Shown here: positions 1 through 8,997 of the stretch, in pieces
Layout of the letters: every line of letters starts with the position of its first letter
Position numbering within the stretch: position 1 is the stretch's first letter
Assembly (NCBI GenBank): GCA_030028905.1
Contig: JALDYZ010000005.1
Coordinates: 248,001 to 312,000, forward strand
Reading direction: 5' to 3'
DNA length: 64,000 nucleotides
Source: Ferirhizobium litorale
GTDB taxonomy: Bacteria; Pseudomonadota; Alphaproteobacteria; Rhizobiales; Rhizobiaceae
Notes under the pieces: generated by a model
Told to the model about the DNA's origin: nothing
Database searches by the model: none
The model's input: only the letters and a program-made list of their open reading frames with translations
Program-made: the position numbers and the translations under genes

Positions 1-281
1 ATGCCGGCGTTGTTGACCAGCACGTCGACGCCGCCGAAAGCCGCTTCCGCCGCATCGAACATGCCGGCCACGGCAACCGCATCGCTGACATCGGCCCGGG
101 TGGTCAGGGCACGGCCGCCCTTGTCCTCGATGCGGCGGACCACATCCTCTGCCTGCGCGGCATTGCCGGCATAGTTGACGACGACGGTGAAACCGTCGGC
201 GGCCAGCCGCTCGGCGATCGCCGCGCCGATGCCGCGCGAGGCGCCCGTGACCAATGCAACCCTGTTCAAATTCTTGCTCAT
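1..281 (-). CDS. SDR-family oxidoreductase, N-terminal part (runs off the window)
   Basis: NAD(P)-dependent short-chain dehydrogenase/reductase, cytoplasmic, substrate unknown. Only the first 93 residues are present. The start is the ATG at 281-279, giving MSKNLNRVALVTG. The Rossmann dinucleotide-binding motif TGASRGIG is near residues 12-19, and the NNAG motif that stabilises the central sheet lies at the window edge. The catalytic Ser-Tyr-Lys lies outside the window. The gene is divergent from a LysR regulator with about 107 bp between them, a common arrangement in which the regulator controls the reductase. The family call is secure; the substrate cannot be inferred. Confidence 0.93.
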   Translation of the reverse strand, partial: MSKNLNRVALVTGASRGIGAAIAERLAADGFTVVVNYAGNAAQAEDVVRRIEDKGGRALTTRADVSDAVAVAGMFDAAEAAFGGVDVLVNNAG

Positions 282-341
282 GACTTGATCCTTCTTCGCT
301 GAAGTTTTGTCGATGAGCACAGGGTGCCTCTTTTCCGAGTT

Positions 342-390
342 CGGATAATCATGCATTATTCGCCTTCATTATCCGGAGAGTGCGAATAAT
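342..390. promoter_or_regulatory. Inverted-repeat cluster between SDR and LysR genes
   Basis: Four related 8-mers alternate in orientation: CGGATAAT (342-349), ATTATTCG (355-362), ATTATCCG (368-375) and CGAATAAT (383-390, running into the ATG). They form nested inverted repeats in the divergent promoter region, the expected place for LysR binding and autoregulation. The assignment to this regulator is inferred from position only. Confidence 0.5.
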
Positions 391-1291
391 GGATCGCTTC
401 GATGCCATGCGGGTGTTTTCACGTGTCGTCGAAAGGCGCAGCTTCACCCTTGCCGCGGAAGATCTCGGCCTGCCGCGCTCGACCGTCACCGACGCCGTAA
501 AACAATTGGAGGCGCGGCTCGGCGTGCAGCTGCTGCAGCGCACGACCCGGCATGTCGGCCCGACGCTCGACGGCGAGGCCTACCACCAGCGCTGCCTTGC
601 CATTCTTGCCGACATCGAGGATGCGGAAGGCGCCTTTGCCGGCGCCCGCCCGAAAGGACTGCTGCGGGTCGACGTGCACGGCACGCTGGCACGGCATTTC
701 GTGCTGCCGGGATTGCCATTCTTTCTCGAAACCTATCCGGATATCGAGATCTTCATGAGCGAGGGCGACCGGCTGGTCGATCCGGTGCGTGAAGGCATCG
801 ACTGTGTGCTGCGGGTCGGCGAACCGCAGGCAAGCGAGATGATCGGCCGGCGGGTGGCGACGCTGGAGGAGGTGACTTGCGCGTCGCCGGACTATCTTGG
901 GCGGCATGGGAGGCCCGAAAACCTTGCGGCCCTCGACGGGCACCGCATGGTCGGCTTTCGTTCTTCGGCGACCGGCGGCTTGCTGCCGCTCGAATTCACT
1001 CTGGACGGAAGCGTCCGCGAGATCACCTTGCCGGCGACCGTGATCGTCAACGCCGCGGAAAGCTACGTGGCCGCCGCCAGGTTAGGGCTCGGGATGATCC
1101 AGGTGCCGCGCTATCACGCCGAGGCCGATCTCGAGCGGGGCAGCCTGGTGGCGATCCTGCCGCAACACCCGCCGACGGCTACAGCGGTGACCGTGCTCTA
1201 TCCGCGCAACCGCCAGCTTTCACCACGGGTGAGGGTGTTCATCGACTGGCTTGTGGCGGAATTCCGGAATCCGAGTGCCGCCAAGCGATAG
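389..1291 (+). CDS. LysR-family transcriptional regulator
   Basis: 300-residue DNA-binding regulator. Residues 1-60 form the LysR winged helix-turn-helix (FSRVVERRSFTLAAEDLGL, then the recognition helix around RSTVTDAVKQLE). The remainder is the periplasmic-binding-protein-like effector domain of the CrgA/YhjC-type branch, with the typical phrases GLLRVDVHGTLA and PDIEIFMSEGDR. The ATG at 389 is preferred over an in-frame GTG at 380 because family members begin MDRFDAM. The gene is divergent from the SDR gene, its probable target, and inverted repeats lie between them. The inducer is unknown. Confidence 0.92.
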   Translation: MDRFDAMRVFSRVVERRSFTLAAEDLGLPRSTVTDAVKQLEARLGVQLLQRTTRHVGPTLDGEAYHQRCLAILADIEDAEGAFAGARPKGLLRVDVHGTLARHFVLPGLPFFLETYPDIEIFMSEGDRLVDPVREGIDCVLRVGEPQASEMIGRRVATLEEVTCASPDYLGRHGRPENLAALDGHRMVGFRSSATGGLLPLEFTLDGSVREITLPATVIVNAAESYVAAARLGLGMIQVPRYHAEADLERGSLVAILPQHPPTATAVTVLYPRNRQLSPRVRVFIDWLVAEFRNPSAAKR

Positions 1292-1490
1292 CGAAGGTGG
1301 TGGTGGCAGCTTTGGGCCAGAAAGGGGTCATAATGCGATCACCGGAGTGCGCCGCTGGAGCGGATTTACGCACGCTGCCAAACGCAGTAGAACAACACGG
1401 AGGCAAAAAAACCATGTGGCAAAAAGCTATTGCGTTGCTGAACTTGGTCTTGGCCGCCAGTTCACAAGCCATATGGGACAGGTCGAGTTA

Positions 1491-2795
1491 ATGGATTTGT
1501 GTCGGGGGGCAGTGGCAGGGCTCCTCTTGCTTGTCTGCCTTGTCGGATGCGCCACGCAGCGTGCGGAGGTCGCAACGCTGCCCGTCGCTGCGTCACCGAC
1601 GCTGCAAAGCACTCATGCCGCTCGTTCGCAACAGAGCTCCACGACCTTCGACCTCCTCTACATTACCGACCGGGCACCCGAAACCGCGTCGGACAGCACA
1701 TTGTCGTACGGTGCCGAGAGAGCCATATTTTTGAGCTTCGGATCGGTGTCGGTCACCCCGACACGCAGCTCTCCCAGCAGCGAAAGCAAATTGCGGGTCG
1801 GCGCGGTTTCCGAGACTGGACGGTTTCCAGCGACACCCTACGGCGTCGTGGCAACCGAAAACGGGCTAAGCCGCACACCGGCGGCAGTCGCGGAGCATGA
1901 ACAGGCTTCCGCATTGCTGCAGGCCGAAGTCACTCGTCGTCTCGCAATAGCCAGTCGCAAGGAAGTCGTGGTCTTTATCCATGGATACAACAACAGCTTC
2001 GACGACGCCGCGCTCGCCACAGGCGAGATTTGCAGGTCGCTGCAGAACCAGTTTGTCTGCATTGTCCTGACATGGCCTGCCGGTGGCTCCGGCGGCTCGT
2101 TCTTTGGCTACAACATCGACCGCGAGTCGAGCGAATTTGCAGTTGCGGACTTCAAGAAAGCCATGCGCATCATCGCCGAAGCCAAAGGTGTCGAGCGCCT
2201 TCACCTCGTGGCGCATAGCCGCGGAACCGATGTGCTCGCGAGCGTGGTTCAGCAACTCGCCATCGAAGCCTATGTTAGCCGATCCTCACTTTGGCAGCGC
2301 TACAGAATAGCGAACGCGGTGTTTTTCGCGCCCGATATCGATCTCGATGTGGCTTCTTCCAAGTTGTTCGCCTGGGTATCGGACCCAGACCTTGCCTTCG
2401 GCAGCAAATCAAGTCCAAGCACGCTGCCGCCTCAAGGCGCCATGCATCTCACGGTTTATTCATCGCCCAGGGACGAAGCGTTGAGGGCATCAACGCTGCT
2501 CTTTGGCAGCACGTTGCGGCTGGGACAGCTCGCTGTCGGCAGGCTTCCGAAGAACAGGAGCGAAGCGGCGTCCAAATGGGCAGGATCTAATATGGGAGGT
2601 CTGGTCGATTTCATCGAGTATTCAGGAGGTGGCAGCTTCATCGGCCATAGCTATTTCCTGTCCGATCCAACTGTTAAGGCGGACTTGGTTGCGCTCATCC
2701 GCGACAGAGCGAAAGCCGGCGATCCCCGTCGACAACTCGTCGAAATCAAACGCCCATTCTGGCGAATATCGGATGTCCAGCCGGCTTCGCGATGA
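1491..2795 (+). CDS. Lipoprotein alpha/beta-hydrolase (DUF900-like esterase)
   Basis: 434 residues. The N-terminus is a lipoprotein signal: a hydrophobic run from residue 11, then lipobox LVGC with Cys20, so the protein should be lipid-anchored and face the periplasm. The catalytic domain matches the DUF900 alpha/beta hydrolase family: FIHGYNNSF forms the oxyanion-hole strand, VAHSRG carries the nucleophile Ser in a G/A-x-S-x-G elbow, and FFAPDIDLD supplies an acidic residue. Longer in-frame starts exist upstream (from 1251), but only the ATG at 1491 puts the signal peptide at the N-terminus, and GGACAGG precedes it. The gene stands alone; its substrate is unknown. Confidence 0.82.
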   Translation: MDLCRGAVAGLLLLVCLVGCATQRAEVATLPVAASPTLQSTHAARSQQSSTTFDLLYITDRAPETASDSTLSYGAERAIFLSFGSVSVTPTRSSPSSESKLRVGAVSETGRFPATPYGVVATENGLSRTPAAVAEHEQASALLQAEVTRRLAIASRKEVVVFIHGYNNSFDDAALATGEICRSLQNQFVCIVLTWPAGGSGGSFFGYNIDRESSEFAVADFKKAMRIIAEAKGVERLHLVAHSRGTDVLASVVQQLAIEAYVSRSSLWQRYRIANAVFFAPDIDLDVASSKLFAWVSDPDLAFGSKSSPSTLPPQGAMHLTVYSSPRDEALRASTLLFGSTLRLGQLAVGRLPKNRSEAASKWAGSNMGGLVDFIEYSGGGSFIGHSYFLSDPTVKADLVALIRDRAKAGDPRRQLVEIKRPFWRISDVQPASR

Positions 2796-2803
2796 TTGGG
2801 TCC

Positions 2804-2906
2804 TGTATGAGTACGGTCGGCCGAGCGGCACTGCGCCGAGATCCGCGTGGCCTCGTTGACGACCGGGCCCAACGATGGTGAAGTCGAGGCGGCTGCAATG
2901 CCGGGA
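2804..2906 (-). pseudogene. Relic fragment of a class III nucleotide cyclase gene
   Basis: About 100 bp is nearly identical to positions 4161-4262 inside the intact cyclase gene. On the minus strand it reads GPVVNEATRISAQCRSADRT, against GPAVNEATRISALCRSVDRT in the intact copy. It has no start, no flanking cyclase sequence and no full catalytic domain. It keeps the transition-state Asn/Arg region only. The copy has the same orientation as the intact gene 1.3 kb away, with the K+ channel gene between them, so it looks like the end of an old tandem duplication or recombination. Confidence 0.75.
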
Positions 2907-3067
2907 TGGGATGTCCGAACTGGCAGTCCCGACGGCGCTTGCTCATGACACACTGTGGGATCGGCGATGGCGGACGAGGTCTACATCGATGGTGGCGGGC
3001 TCGAGACAAATTTCCCCACAGCAAAATATGGGCTTGATGGTCGCGCACGCCGGCGTAGATTCCGGTC

Positions 3068-3862
3068 ATGGACATCTTCGACGTCGGTGACGGCTCGCAC
3101 CGCAAAAACCTGAGGCAAGGCCTGCGCCGGATCGAGAAGGCCGACGGCCGTCAAGCCTTTCTCTTGCAGCTTGCATTCGCGACGATTGATATCGCAATCC
3201 TTGCCTTCTTCATTCTAGGTCCTTATCTTCGCTCGGGCCCATCTTACCTGGTAATCGACTACCTTATCGCCGTTTGGATCGCGCTCGAATTGATCGCTCG
3301 AGCGATTGCGGCACCCTCCGTGCGACAATGGGCCCTCCGCCCCATGACGTGGATCGACCTGGTTGTTCTGGCAACGCTCGCATTCCCAGCGGTGCTGTTC
3401 AACTTTGCTTTTCTGAGAGTTCTGCGGCTGTGGGCTATAGGTCGTAGTCCACTTATCAAGGAGGCCCTCCATCGGGCGGGATATGTCCATCTGCTTGACG
3501 TCGTGCACGCAGTGATCAACTTCCTGGTTTTCCTCTTCCTGATGACTGGCTTTGTCTACACCTCGTTTTTCTATGACAAGCCCGGCGGAGAAGGCTTTGT
3601 AGACGCGCTCTACTTTACTGTCGCCACCGTGACGACCACCGGCTTCGGAGATATTACGCTGCCTGGCACCGTCGGAAAGCTGACGTCGGTCGTCACGATG
3701 ATCGTTGGCATTTCCCTGTTTGTCCGACTGGCCCAGGCGATCGTCAGACCCCATAAGGTGACCTATGCATGCCACCGATGCGGGCTGCAACGGCACGATG
3801 CGGATGCCGTCCATTGCAAGGCGTGTGGCGAAATCCTCAACATCCCCGATGAAGGCTCGTAG
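3068..3862 (+). CDS. Voltage-gated-like K+ channel with C-terminal zinc ribbon
   Basis: 264-residue inner-membrane ion channel. Residues about 35-150 hold S1-S4-like helices; the S4 candidate FLRVLRLWAIGR has few charges. Helices S5 and S6 flank a pore loop with selectivity filter TTTGFGD (near residue 195). After S6 there is a short tail with two Cys pairs (CHRCG and CKACG, 19 residues between them from first Cys to first Cys), a zinc-ribbon/rubredoxin-like fold facing the cytoplasm. The ATG at 3068 begins MDIFDVGDG. It has no operon partners. The K+ channel call rests on the filter; the gating signal is unknown, and the ribbon could be a metal- or redox-sensing module. Confidence 0.88.
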   Translation: MDIFDVGDGSHRKNLRQGLRRIEKADGRQAFLLQLAFATIDIAILAFFILGPYLRSGPSYLVIDYLIAVWIALELIARAIAAPSVRQWALRPMTWIDLVVLATLAFPAVLFNFAFLRVLRLWAIGRSPLIKEALHRAGYVHLLDVVHAVINFLVFLFLMTGFVYTSFFYDKPGGEGFVDALYFTVATVTTTGFGDITLPGTVGKLTSVVTMIVGISLFVRLAQAIVRPHKVTYACHRCGLQRHDADAVHCKACGEILNIPDEGS

Positions 3863-4034
3863 GCACAGAAGGCGAATGACCGCGGAGTTGGTGCGAAGCC
3901 GCAATTGGAACGCGGGACACAGGCCAGCTCAGTGATGTCCGTCTCGGGAAACAGCGGTCACAGGTCGCATTTGCCACGTAACGCCGCGGAATTCCGCAGG
4001 GCGGAAAGGGTGGGGACGACCGGGAAGCCAGCGT

Positions 4035-5255
4035 TCAGGGGCGCTCGCGGTCGAGGGTGAACAGCTCCTTCGCGCGGCTGACGCCTTTCAGCGCAAAACG
4101 GCCGAGCGAGACGAGATCGCGCTGGCGGTCCTGCGGGCATGCGCCGACGAATTCGGACGACAGTATGAGGGTACGGTCGACCGAGCGGCACAGCGCCGAG
4201 ATGCGGGTAGCCTCGTTGACGGCCGGCCCGACCACGGTGAAATCGAGGCGGCTGCGGCTGCCGATATTGCCGTAGAACACCTCGCCGATATGGAGGCCGA
4301 GATAGACGTCGGTGACCGGCCCGCCCTCCATTTCCCGCTGCCGGTTCTGCTCGACCAGGCGTTGGCGCAACAGCTTTTCCGCATCCAGCGCAGCTGCGCA
4401 GGCGAGCTCGCGTTGCTCCGCGGTGAAGATAGCCAGCACTCCGTCGCCGATCAGCTTCAGCACGCTGCCGCCGCATTCCTCGATCGCGGTGATGACGGTC
4501 TCGGCATAGTCGTTGAGGAAGGGAATGATATCCTCTGGGCGGGCGCGCTCGGCTATGCTGGTATAATTGTAGAGATCGGAGAACCAGATCACCGCCTCGA
4601 TGCGTTCGGCCGCACCTCGGGCGATACGCCCGCCGATCACCTGCTCGCCGGCATCCTGGCCGAGATAGACCTCCGCCAGCGTCTCGATGATCCGCACGCA
4701 GGAGGCGGACTTGATCGCCAGTGCCAGCGTCGGCATCAGCAGGCGCAGAACCGCGAGGTCGCTGTCCGAGAATCCGTCCTGGCTGCGCGTGGACCAGCTG
4801 GAGTAGACGCAGTCCATCTCGCCGACCCGGCCGCGCTCGGTGAAGCGATGCACCATGGCGATAAAGTCGACATGGCCCTGTTCCTTCAGCGCGGGGATCA
4901 TGTTGAACGGCGGAAGGTCGTCGGTCGCAAGCGGGATGCGCATCTCGTCCGCGCCGACCTCGAGCAGGTGGTAGAACACGGAATCCTGCCAGTTGCGCTG
5001 CGCCTCGCCCTCGGAAGACGATCCGTACTCGACGATCGGGTTGAATTCCTCGACCTTGTCCCAGCGGAAAACGCGCCCTTCGAATTCGGGGTGGAGCGTG
5101 TCGATCAGAACCATCGCGCGGGCGACGGGCAGACCGATCTCGGTACATTTTTCGCAGAAGCCGGCGAGCAGCTCGGGTTCCTTGAGACCGGTCAGACCCT
5201 GGTCGCACAGCCAGAGCAGGATGTCGGTAATGCGGGACTTGTCCATGATGACCAT
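4035..5255 (-). CDS. Class III adenylate/guanylate cyclase
   Basis: About 406 residues. The N-terminal ~190 residues are a regulatory region of the kind seen in many rhizobial CyaC-like cyclases. The catalytic domain follows: IWFSDLYNYTSI carries the first metal-binding Asp, LKLIGDGVLAIF the second, and GPAVNEATRISALC the transition-state-stabilising Asn and Arg. All key catalytic residues are present, so it should make cAMP (or cGMP) in the cytoplasm. The start at the ATG at 5255 (MVIMDKSRI) is chosen; an ATG at 5246 is equally possible, and a longer in-frame extension to 5384 lacks family-like sequence. It is divergent from the methyltransferase gene. A decayed fragment of this gene lies at 2804-2906. 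Confidence 0.9.
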   Translation of the reverse strand: MVIMDKSRITDILLWLCDQGLTGLKEPELLAGFCEKCTEIGLPVARAMVLIDTLHPEFEGRVFRWDKVEEFNPIVEYGSSSEGEAQRNWQDSVFYHLLEVGADEMRIPLATDDLPPFNMIPALKEQGHVDFIAMVHRFTERGRVGEMDCVYSSWSTRSQDGFSDSDLAVLRLLMPTLALAIKSASCVRIIETLAEVYLGQDAGEQVIGGRIARGAAERIEAVIWFSDLYNYTSIAERARPEDIIPFLNDYAETVITAIEECGGSVLKLIGDGVLAIFTAEQRELACAAALDAEKLLRQRLVEQNRQREMEGGPVTDVYLGLHIGEVFYGNIGSRSRLDFTVVGPAVNEATRISALCRSVDRTLILSSEFVGACPQDRQRDLVSLGRFALKGVSRAKELFTLDRERP

Positions 5256-5434
5256 CGGCTGGAGTTGAACGCATTGGCCGGCAGCGGCCATGCGCTTTCT
5301 CGGACTTTTGCACACAAGGCATCGGCTTTCCATATGGCACCTGGCGGAACCTCTCGCATTGACCGCGACCGGGCGCAGGCGCATTCTTCCAGGTCGTTGG
5401 ACCGCGGGCGCGGCGCAGGAAGGGAGAGCGTGCC

Positions 5435-6268
5435 ATGGGCGAGCCGGACCTTTACCTACTCGGAAGAAACAAGGCCGAGGAAATGCGGCTGAAGCGCCAG
5501 ATCGCCAACCTCGCGCCTGAATCCGACGCGCAATTCGAAAGGATCGGCATCAGGCCCGGCGAGCGCGTCCTCGATCTCGGCTGCGGTCCCGGTGGTGTGC
5601 TGCATCTCCTCGGAAAGCGGGTCGGACCTTCGGGCTCGGTGGTCGGCATCGAGCGCAGCCCGCGCTTCGTCCAGCTGGCCCAGCGCTTCGTTGCCGATCA
5701 TGAACTGCCGCAGGTCGAGGTGCGCGAGGGCGACGCCTACGACACCGGCCTGTCGCGCCATTCGTTCGACGGCGCCCATATGCGCCTGGTGCTGGTCAAT
5801 GTGCCCGAACCGGAACGCATCGTCGGCGAAATGGTTTCCCTGGTCCGACCCGGCGGCTGGATAGCCAGCTTCGAGGCGGACTTCCTCAGCCACATCTGCG
5901 ATCCGCCGCTGCCGGCCTGGAGCCGGCTGATCGACACCTATGCCGCTTATTCCGCCGCCCACGGCATCGATCTTTTTATTGGCCGGCGGACGCACCGGCT
6001 GTTCCGTGCCGCCGGCGTTGTCGACATCCGCCTCGATGCAGTGGTGCAGATCTATCCGCCCGGCCACGATCGCCGGCCGATCCTGCTCGACTTCATCACC
6101 AATGTCAGCGACAAGCTGATCGAAGGTGGTTTCATCAGCCGCGAACAGTTTGGCGAAGACAAGAAGGCCGTGGAGCGCCACATCGCCAATCCCGAGGTCA
6201 TGGTCTCTTCGGAGACCTTCTACCGGCTGTGCGGGCGAACGGCGCAGATGATGACGATGGGCGTCTGA
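5435..6268 (+). CDS. Class I SAM-dependent methyltransferase
   Basis: 277 residues. Motif I of the SAM-binding Rossmann fold is VLDLGCGPGG near residue 50, with GIERS as the acidic ribose-binding strand (motif II) and the conserved RLVLVNVPEPERIVGEM region around motif IV. The C-terminal ~110 residues are the substrate-specificity part, and no family-specific signature could be recognised. The start ATG at 5435 is preceded by GGAAGGGAGAG, a good ribosome-binding site. The gene is monocistronic. The methyl acceptor (small molecule, quinone or other) is unknown. Confidence 0.87.
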   Translation: MGEPDLYLLGRNKAEEMRLKRQIANLAPESDAQFERIGIRPGERVLDLGCGPGGVLHLLGKRVGPSGSVVGIERSPRFVQLAQRFVADHELPQVEVREGDAYDTGLSRHSFDGAHMRLVLVNVPEPERIVGEMVSLVRPGGWIASFEADFLSHICDPPLPAWSRLIDTYAAYSAAHGIDLFIGRRTHRLFRAAGVVDIRLDAVVQIYPPGHDRRPILLDFITNVSDKLIEGGFISREQFGEDKKAVERHIANPEVMVSSETFYRLCGRTAQMMTMGV

Positions 6269-6601
6269 CGTCCGCCGAGAGAAGACAAAGGCGGCCGCGA
6301 CGCCCGACGAAGTCGCAACCTTTGCCCACTTCGAGCGACCGACCAAAGAAACCGATATCCGGATCACCATCAGCGGCACACAAGGTCGGCAAGGCCCCTC
6401 GCAATCACCTGAATGGCGACTGGCAAGCGCATCGGAGGCTCGCCAACGGCCCCGAGCTTCGGGACAGATGCCTCGATCTCCAGCAACCCGCATTCCAGTT
6501 GCCTTGTAATTGTGCATCCAGAAATTTGCACAAAAATCATCTTGACGACGTCCGAAAATCAGCATTTCATTGAACCAATATCACAATGGTTCGGACCAAT
6601 C
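6269..6601. other. 333-bp gene-free stretch before the GntR gene
   Basis: No convincing coding region is seen. Open frame continues upstream of the GntR start but without family-like sequence. The last ~90 bp is AT-richer than the surroundings and is the likely promoter region for the GntR gene. No clear terminator or operator palindrome was seen. Confidence 0.4.
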
Positions 6602-7333
6602 ATGCAAGAAGCCCCACCCAAGGAAAACTCGAACTACGCTCTTGAAAAGCTGCGGGACCTCCTTCGGGACGGCGGTGCAGGAGCGGACGGGAAGCTGCCG
6701 ACCGAGCGCACATTGTCGGAAAAGCTTGGCCTGAGCCGCCGGGCCATTCGCAGGGCACTGGAGGTCCTGGAGGCGGAAGGCGCGATTTGGCGCAAGCAGG
6801 GGTCCGGCACCTATGTCGGCCAGAAGCCGCACGCGTGGAGCGCCCAACTCGAGGCCATCGTGGCGGGAACCAATTTCATGGAGATCATGGAAGTGCGCCT
6901 GCGCATCGAGCCGCAACTGGCGCAGCTTGCTGCACTTCGTGCCAAGGGCAGTGATGTCGACCGCATGCGGGAACTCGCCCAGAAGATCCTGGGCAGTGAG
7001 GATGCCGACGCCAAGGAGCTCTGGGACGGAGCCCTGCATCGGCAGATCGCGCAGGCGGCAGGCAACCAGCTGTTCCTGTCGATCTTCGACGTCATCAATC
7101 GTGTTCGCCAGGACGATGCCTGGCAGTCGATTCGCGAGCGAGCGCGCAGCAGCGCCAACACTATGAACATCTCCAATGCCCAACACGCCGCGATCATCGA
7201 TGCCATTGCATCGCGTGATCCTGCGAAGGCCGGCGAAGCCATGCGGCAGCACTTGCTGATGCTGCAGGAGCGGCTGATCCGCCAGACATCCATGGAGCAG
7301 ATGGAGGGCGACCCGCTCGGACATGTGTCCTGA
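6602..7333 (+). CDS. GntR/FadR-family transcriptional regulator (FCD domain)
   Basis: 243 residues. The N-terminal winged helix includes KLPTERTLSEKLGLSRRAIRRALEVLEAEGAIWRK, typical of the FadR branch of GntR. The C-terminal all-helical FCD effector domain begins about residue 85 (EIMEVRLRIEPQLAQLAA) and contains the metal/ligand His residues in HRQIAQAAGNQ and QHLLML. The ATG at 6602 is used; an in-frame frame extends upstream to 6413 without homologous sequence. It lies 95 bp upstream of, and co-oriented with, the peptide importer operon 7428-15269. It is therefore the probable regulator of that operon, with a peptide or its breakdown product as ligand (inferred). Confidence 0.88.
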   Translation: MQEAPPKENSNYALEKLRDLLRDGGAGADGKLPTERTLSEKLGLSRRAIRRALEVLEAEGAIWRKQGSGTYVGQKPHAWSAQLEAIVAGTNFMEIMEVRLRIEPQLAQLAALRAKGSDVDRMRELAQKILGSEDADAKELWDGALHRQIAQAAGNQLFLSIFDVINRVRQDDAWQSIRERARSSANTMNISNAQHAAIIDAIASRDPAKAGEAMRQHLLMLQERLIRQTSMEQMEGDPLGHVS

Positions 7334-7427
7334 AACCTAAATTGCGGCTGCGGCCGGACATCAACGCCGGGGAACAATCGGCGAGACCCTTGAGCACCAA
7401 AATCAGACCCCAGAGGATCCCATCAAT

Positions 7428-8936
7428 ATGAAAATACTGTCCCGTCTTTCAACCATGCTTCTGGCAAGCGCCCTGCTTGTGACGCCCGCTGTGGCCGCTG
7501 AGCTCCGCATCGGGCTGCAGGACGATGCCGATGTGCTCGACCCCGCCCAGTCCCGCACCTTTGTCGGCCGTATCGTCTATACCGCGATGTGCGACAAACT
7601 GGTCGACGTTTCGCCTGATTTGAAGATCGTTCCGCAGCTCGCCACCGAATGGGCCTGGTCCGCCGACGGCAAGGAACTGACCATGAAGCTGCGCGAAGGC
7701 GTCAAGTTCCATGACGAAAGCCCATTCAACGCTGCTGCCGTTGTCGCTACCATCGAGCGCAACATGACGCTGCCGGAATCGCGCCGCAAGAGCGAGCTGA
7801 GCTCGGTGGAGAAGGTGGAAGCCACCAGCGACTACGAAGTGAAGTTCACCCTGAAGGCGCCTGACGTCACGCTGCTGGCCCAATTGTCCGACCGTGCCGG
7901 TATGATCGTATCGCCGACGGCCGCAGCCGAGCTCGGCGCCAATTTCGGCACCAAACCGGTCTGCGCCGGCCCGTTCAAATTCGTAGAGCGAGTGCAGCAG
8001 GATCGTATCGTCCTCGAGAAGTTCGAGGACTACTGGGACAAGGACAAGGTGTTTATCGACAAGGTCACCTATCTGCCGATCCCGGACACCACCGTTCGGC
8101 TCGCCAACCTGCGCTCCGGTGAACTCGACATGATCGAGCGTCTGGCCGCAACCGATGCAACGTCCGTCAAGCAGGATTCGAGCCTCACCTATGCCGACGT
8201 CGTCAATATCGGCTACATGGCGCTGTTTGTGAACATTGCCAATGGTCCACTCGCTGACAATCCGTTGGGCAAGGACAAGCGCCTGCGCCAAGCCTTTTCG
8301 CTCGCCATCGACCGCGAAGCACTGAATCAGGTCGTCTATGAGGGCACGGCCGTCGGCGGCAACCAGCCATTCCCACCGAACAGTCCATGGTTCAACAAGG
8401 ATCTGCCGGTTCCGGCCCGCGACCTCGAAAAAGCCAAGGCGCTGGTCAAGGAAGCCGGCTTCGAGCGGGTGCCGGTGGAAATGCAGATCCCCAACAATCC
8501 GGTTGCCGCGCAGATGATGCAGATCGTCCAGGCGATGGTCGCCGAAGCCGGCTTCGATGTCAGCCTGAAGACGACCGAATTTGCGACGTTGCTCAGCGAG
8601 CAGACCGCCGGTAACTATCAGCTCAGCCGCTCCGATTGGTCCGGCCGTGTTGATCCCGACGGTAACCTCCACCAGTTCGTCACCTGCAAGGGCGGCATCA
8701 ACGATACAAAATATTGCAATCCGGACGTCGACGCACTGCTCAACCAGGCTCGCGCTTCGACCGATGAAGCGGTCCGCAAGCAGAAATACGATGCCGCCGG
8801 CAAGATCCTCGATGAAGACCTTCCGGTGATCTATCTCGGCCATCAGTCCTGGATCTGGGCGTTCAAGAAGGATGTCACCGGCTTCGTGCCCTCGCCAGAC
8901 GGCATGATCCGCCTGCTCGGCGTCAAGAAGGGTTGA
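7428..8936 (+). CDS. ABC importer periplasmic binding protein, dipeptide/glutathione type (family 5)
   Basis: 502 residues. A signal peptide covers residues 1-24 (cleavage after AVAA). The mature protein is a DppA/GsiB-like cluster C binding protein, with the conserved early motif DPAQSRTFVGRIVYTAMCDKL, then LATEWAWSADGKELTMKLREGVKFHD, and later RLRQAFSLAIDR. It captures a short peptide or similar solute in the periplasm and delivers it to the permeases encoded next (8998 and 9948). It is the first gene of an operon that also encodes a gamma-glutamyltransferase, which makes gamma-glutamyl peptides such as glutathione a reasonable substrate guess. A strong stem-loop follows the stop codon. Confidence 0.92.
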   Translation: MKILSRLSTMLLASALLVTPAVAAELRIGLQDDADVLDPAQSRTFVGRIVYTAMCDKLVDVSPDLKIVPQLATEWAWSADGKELTMKLREGVKFHDESPFNAAAVVATIERNMTLPESRRKSELSSVEKVEATSDYEVKFTLKAPDVTLLAQLSDRAGMIVSPTAAAELGANFGTKPVCAGPFKFVERVQQDRIVLEKFEDYWDKDKVFIDKVTYLPIPDTTVRLANLRSGELDMIERLAATDATSVKQDSSLTYADVVNIGYMALFVNIANGPLADNPLGKDKRLRQAFSLAIDREALNQVVYEGTAVGGNQPFPPNSPWFNKDLPVPARDLEKAKALVKEAGFERVPVEMQIPNNPVAAQMMQIVQAMVAEAGFDVSLKTTEFATLLSEQTAGNYQLSRSDWSGRVDPDGNLHQFVTCKGGINDTKYCNPDVDALLNQARASTDEAVRKQKYDAAGKILDEDLPVIYLGHQSWIWAFKKDVTGFVPSPDGMIRLLGVKKG

Positions 8937-8952
8937 CCTCGCCTTCCCCCTG

Positions 8953-8971
8953 CGGAGCGCCCGGCGCTCCG
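8953..8971 (+). promoter_or_regulatory. Intercistronic stem-loop after the binding-protein gene
   Basis: A perfect 8-bp stem, CGGAGCGC / GCGCTCCG with a CCG loop, lies 16 bp after the stop of the binding-protein gene and 26 bp before the permease. No T-run follows, so it is not an intrinsic terminator. It probably protects the 3' end of the binding-protein mRNA so that this gene is expressed above the permeases. Confidence 0.6.
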
Positions 8972-8997
8972 TAGGATTTCCCGCAATTCAGGACCGT

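Noticed and set aside
1251-1490. N-terminal extension of the lipoprotein hydrolase
   Set aside because: It would bury the lipoprotein signal in the middle of the protein and lacks similarity to anything recognised.
3958-5436. 492-residue minus-strand frame over the cyclase gene
   Set aside because: Arg-rich shadow; the catalytic motifs are in the neighbouring frame.
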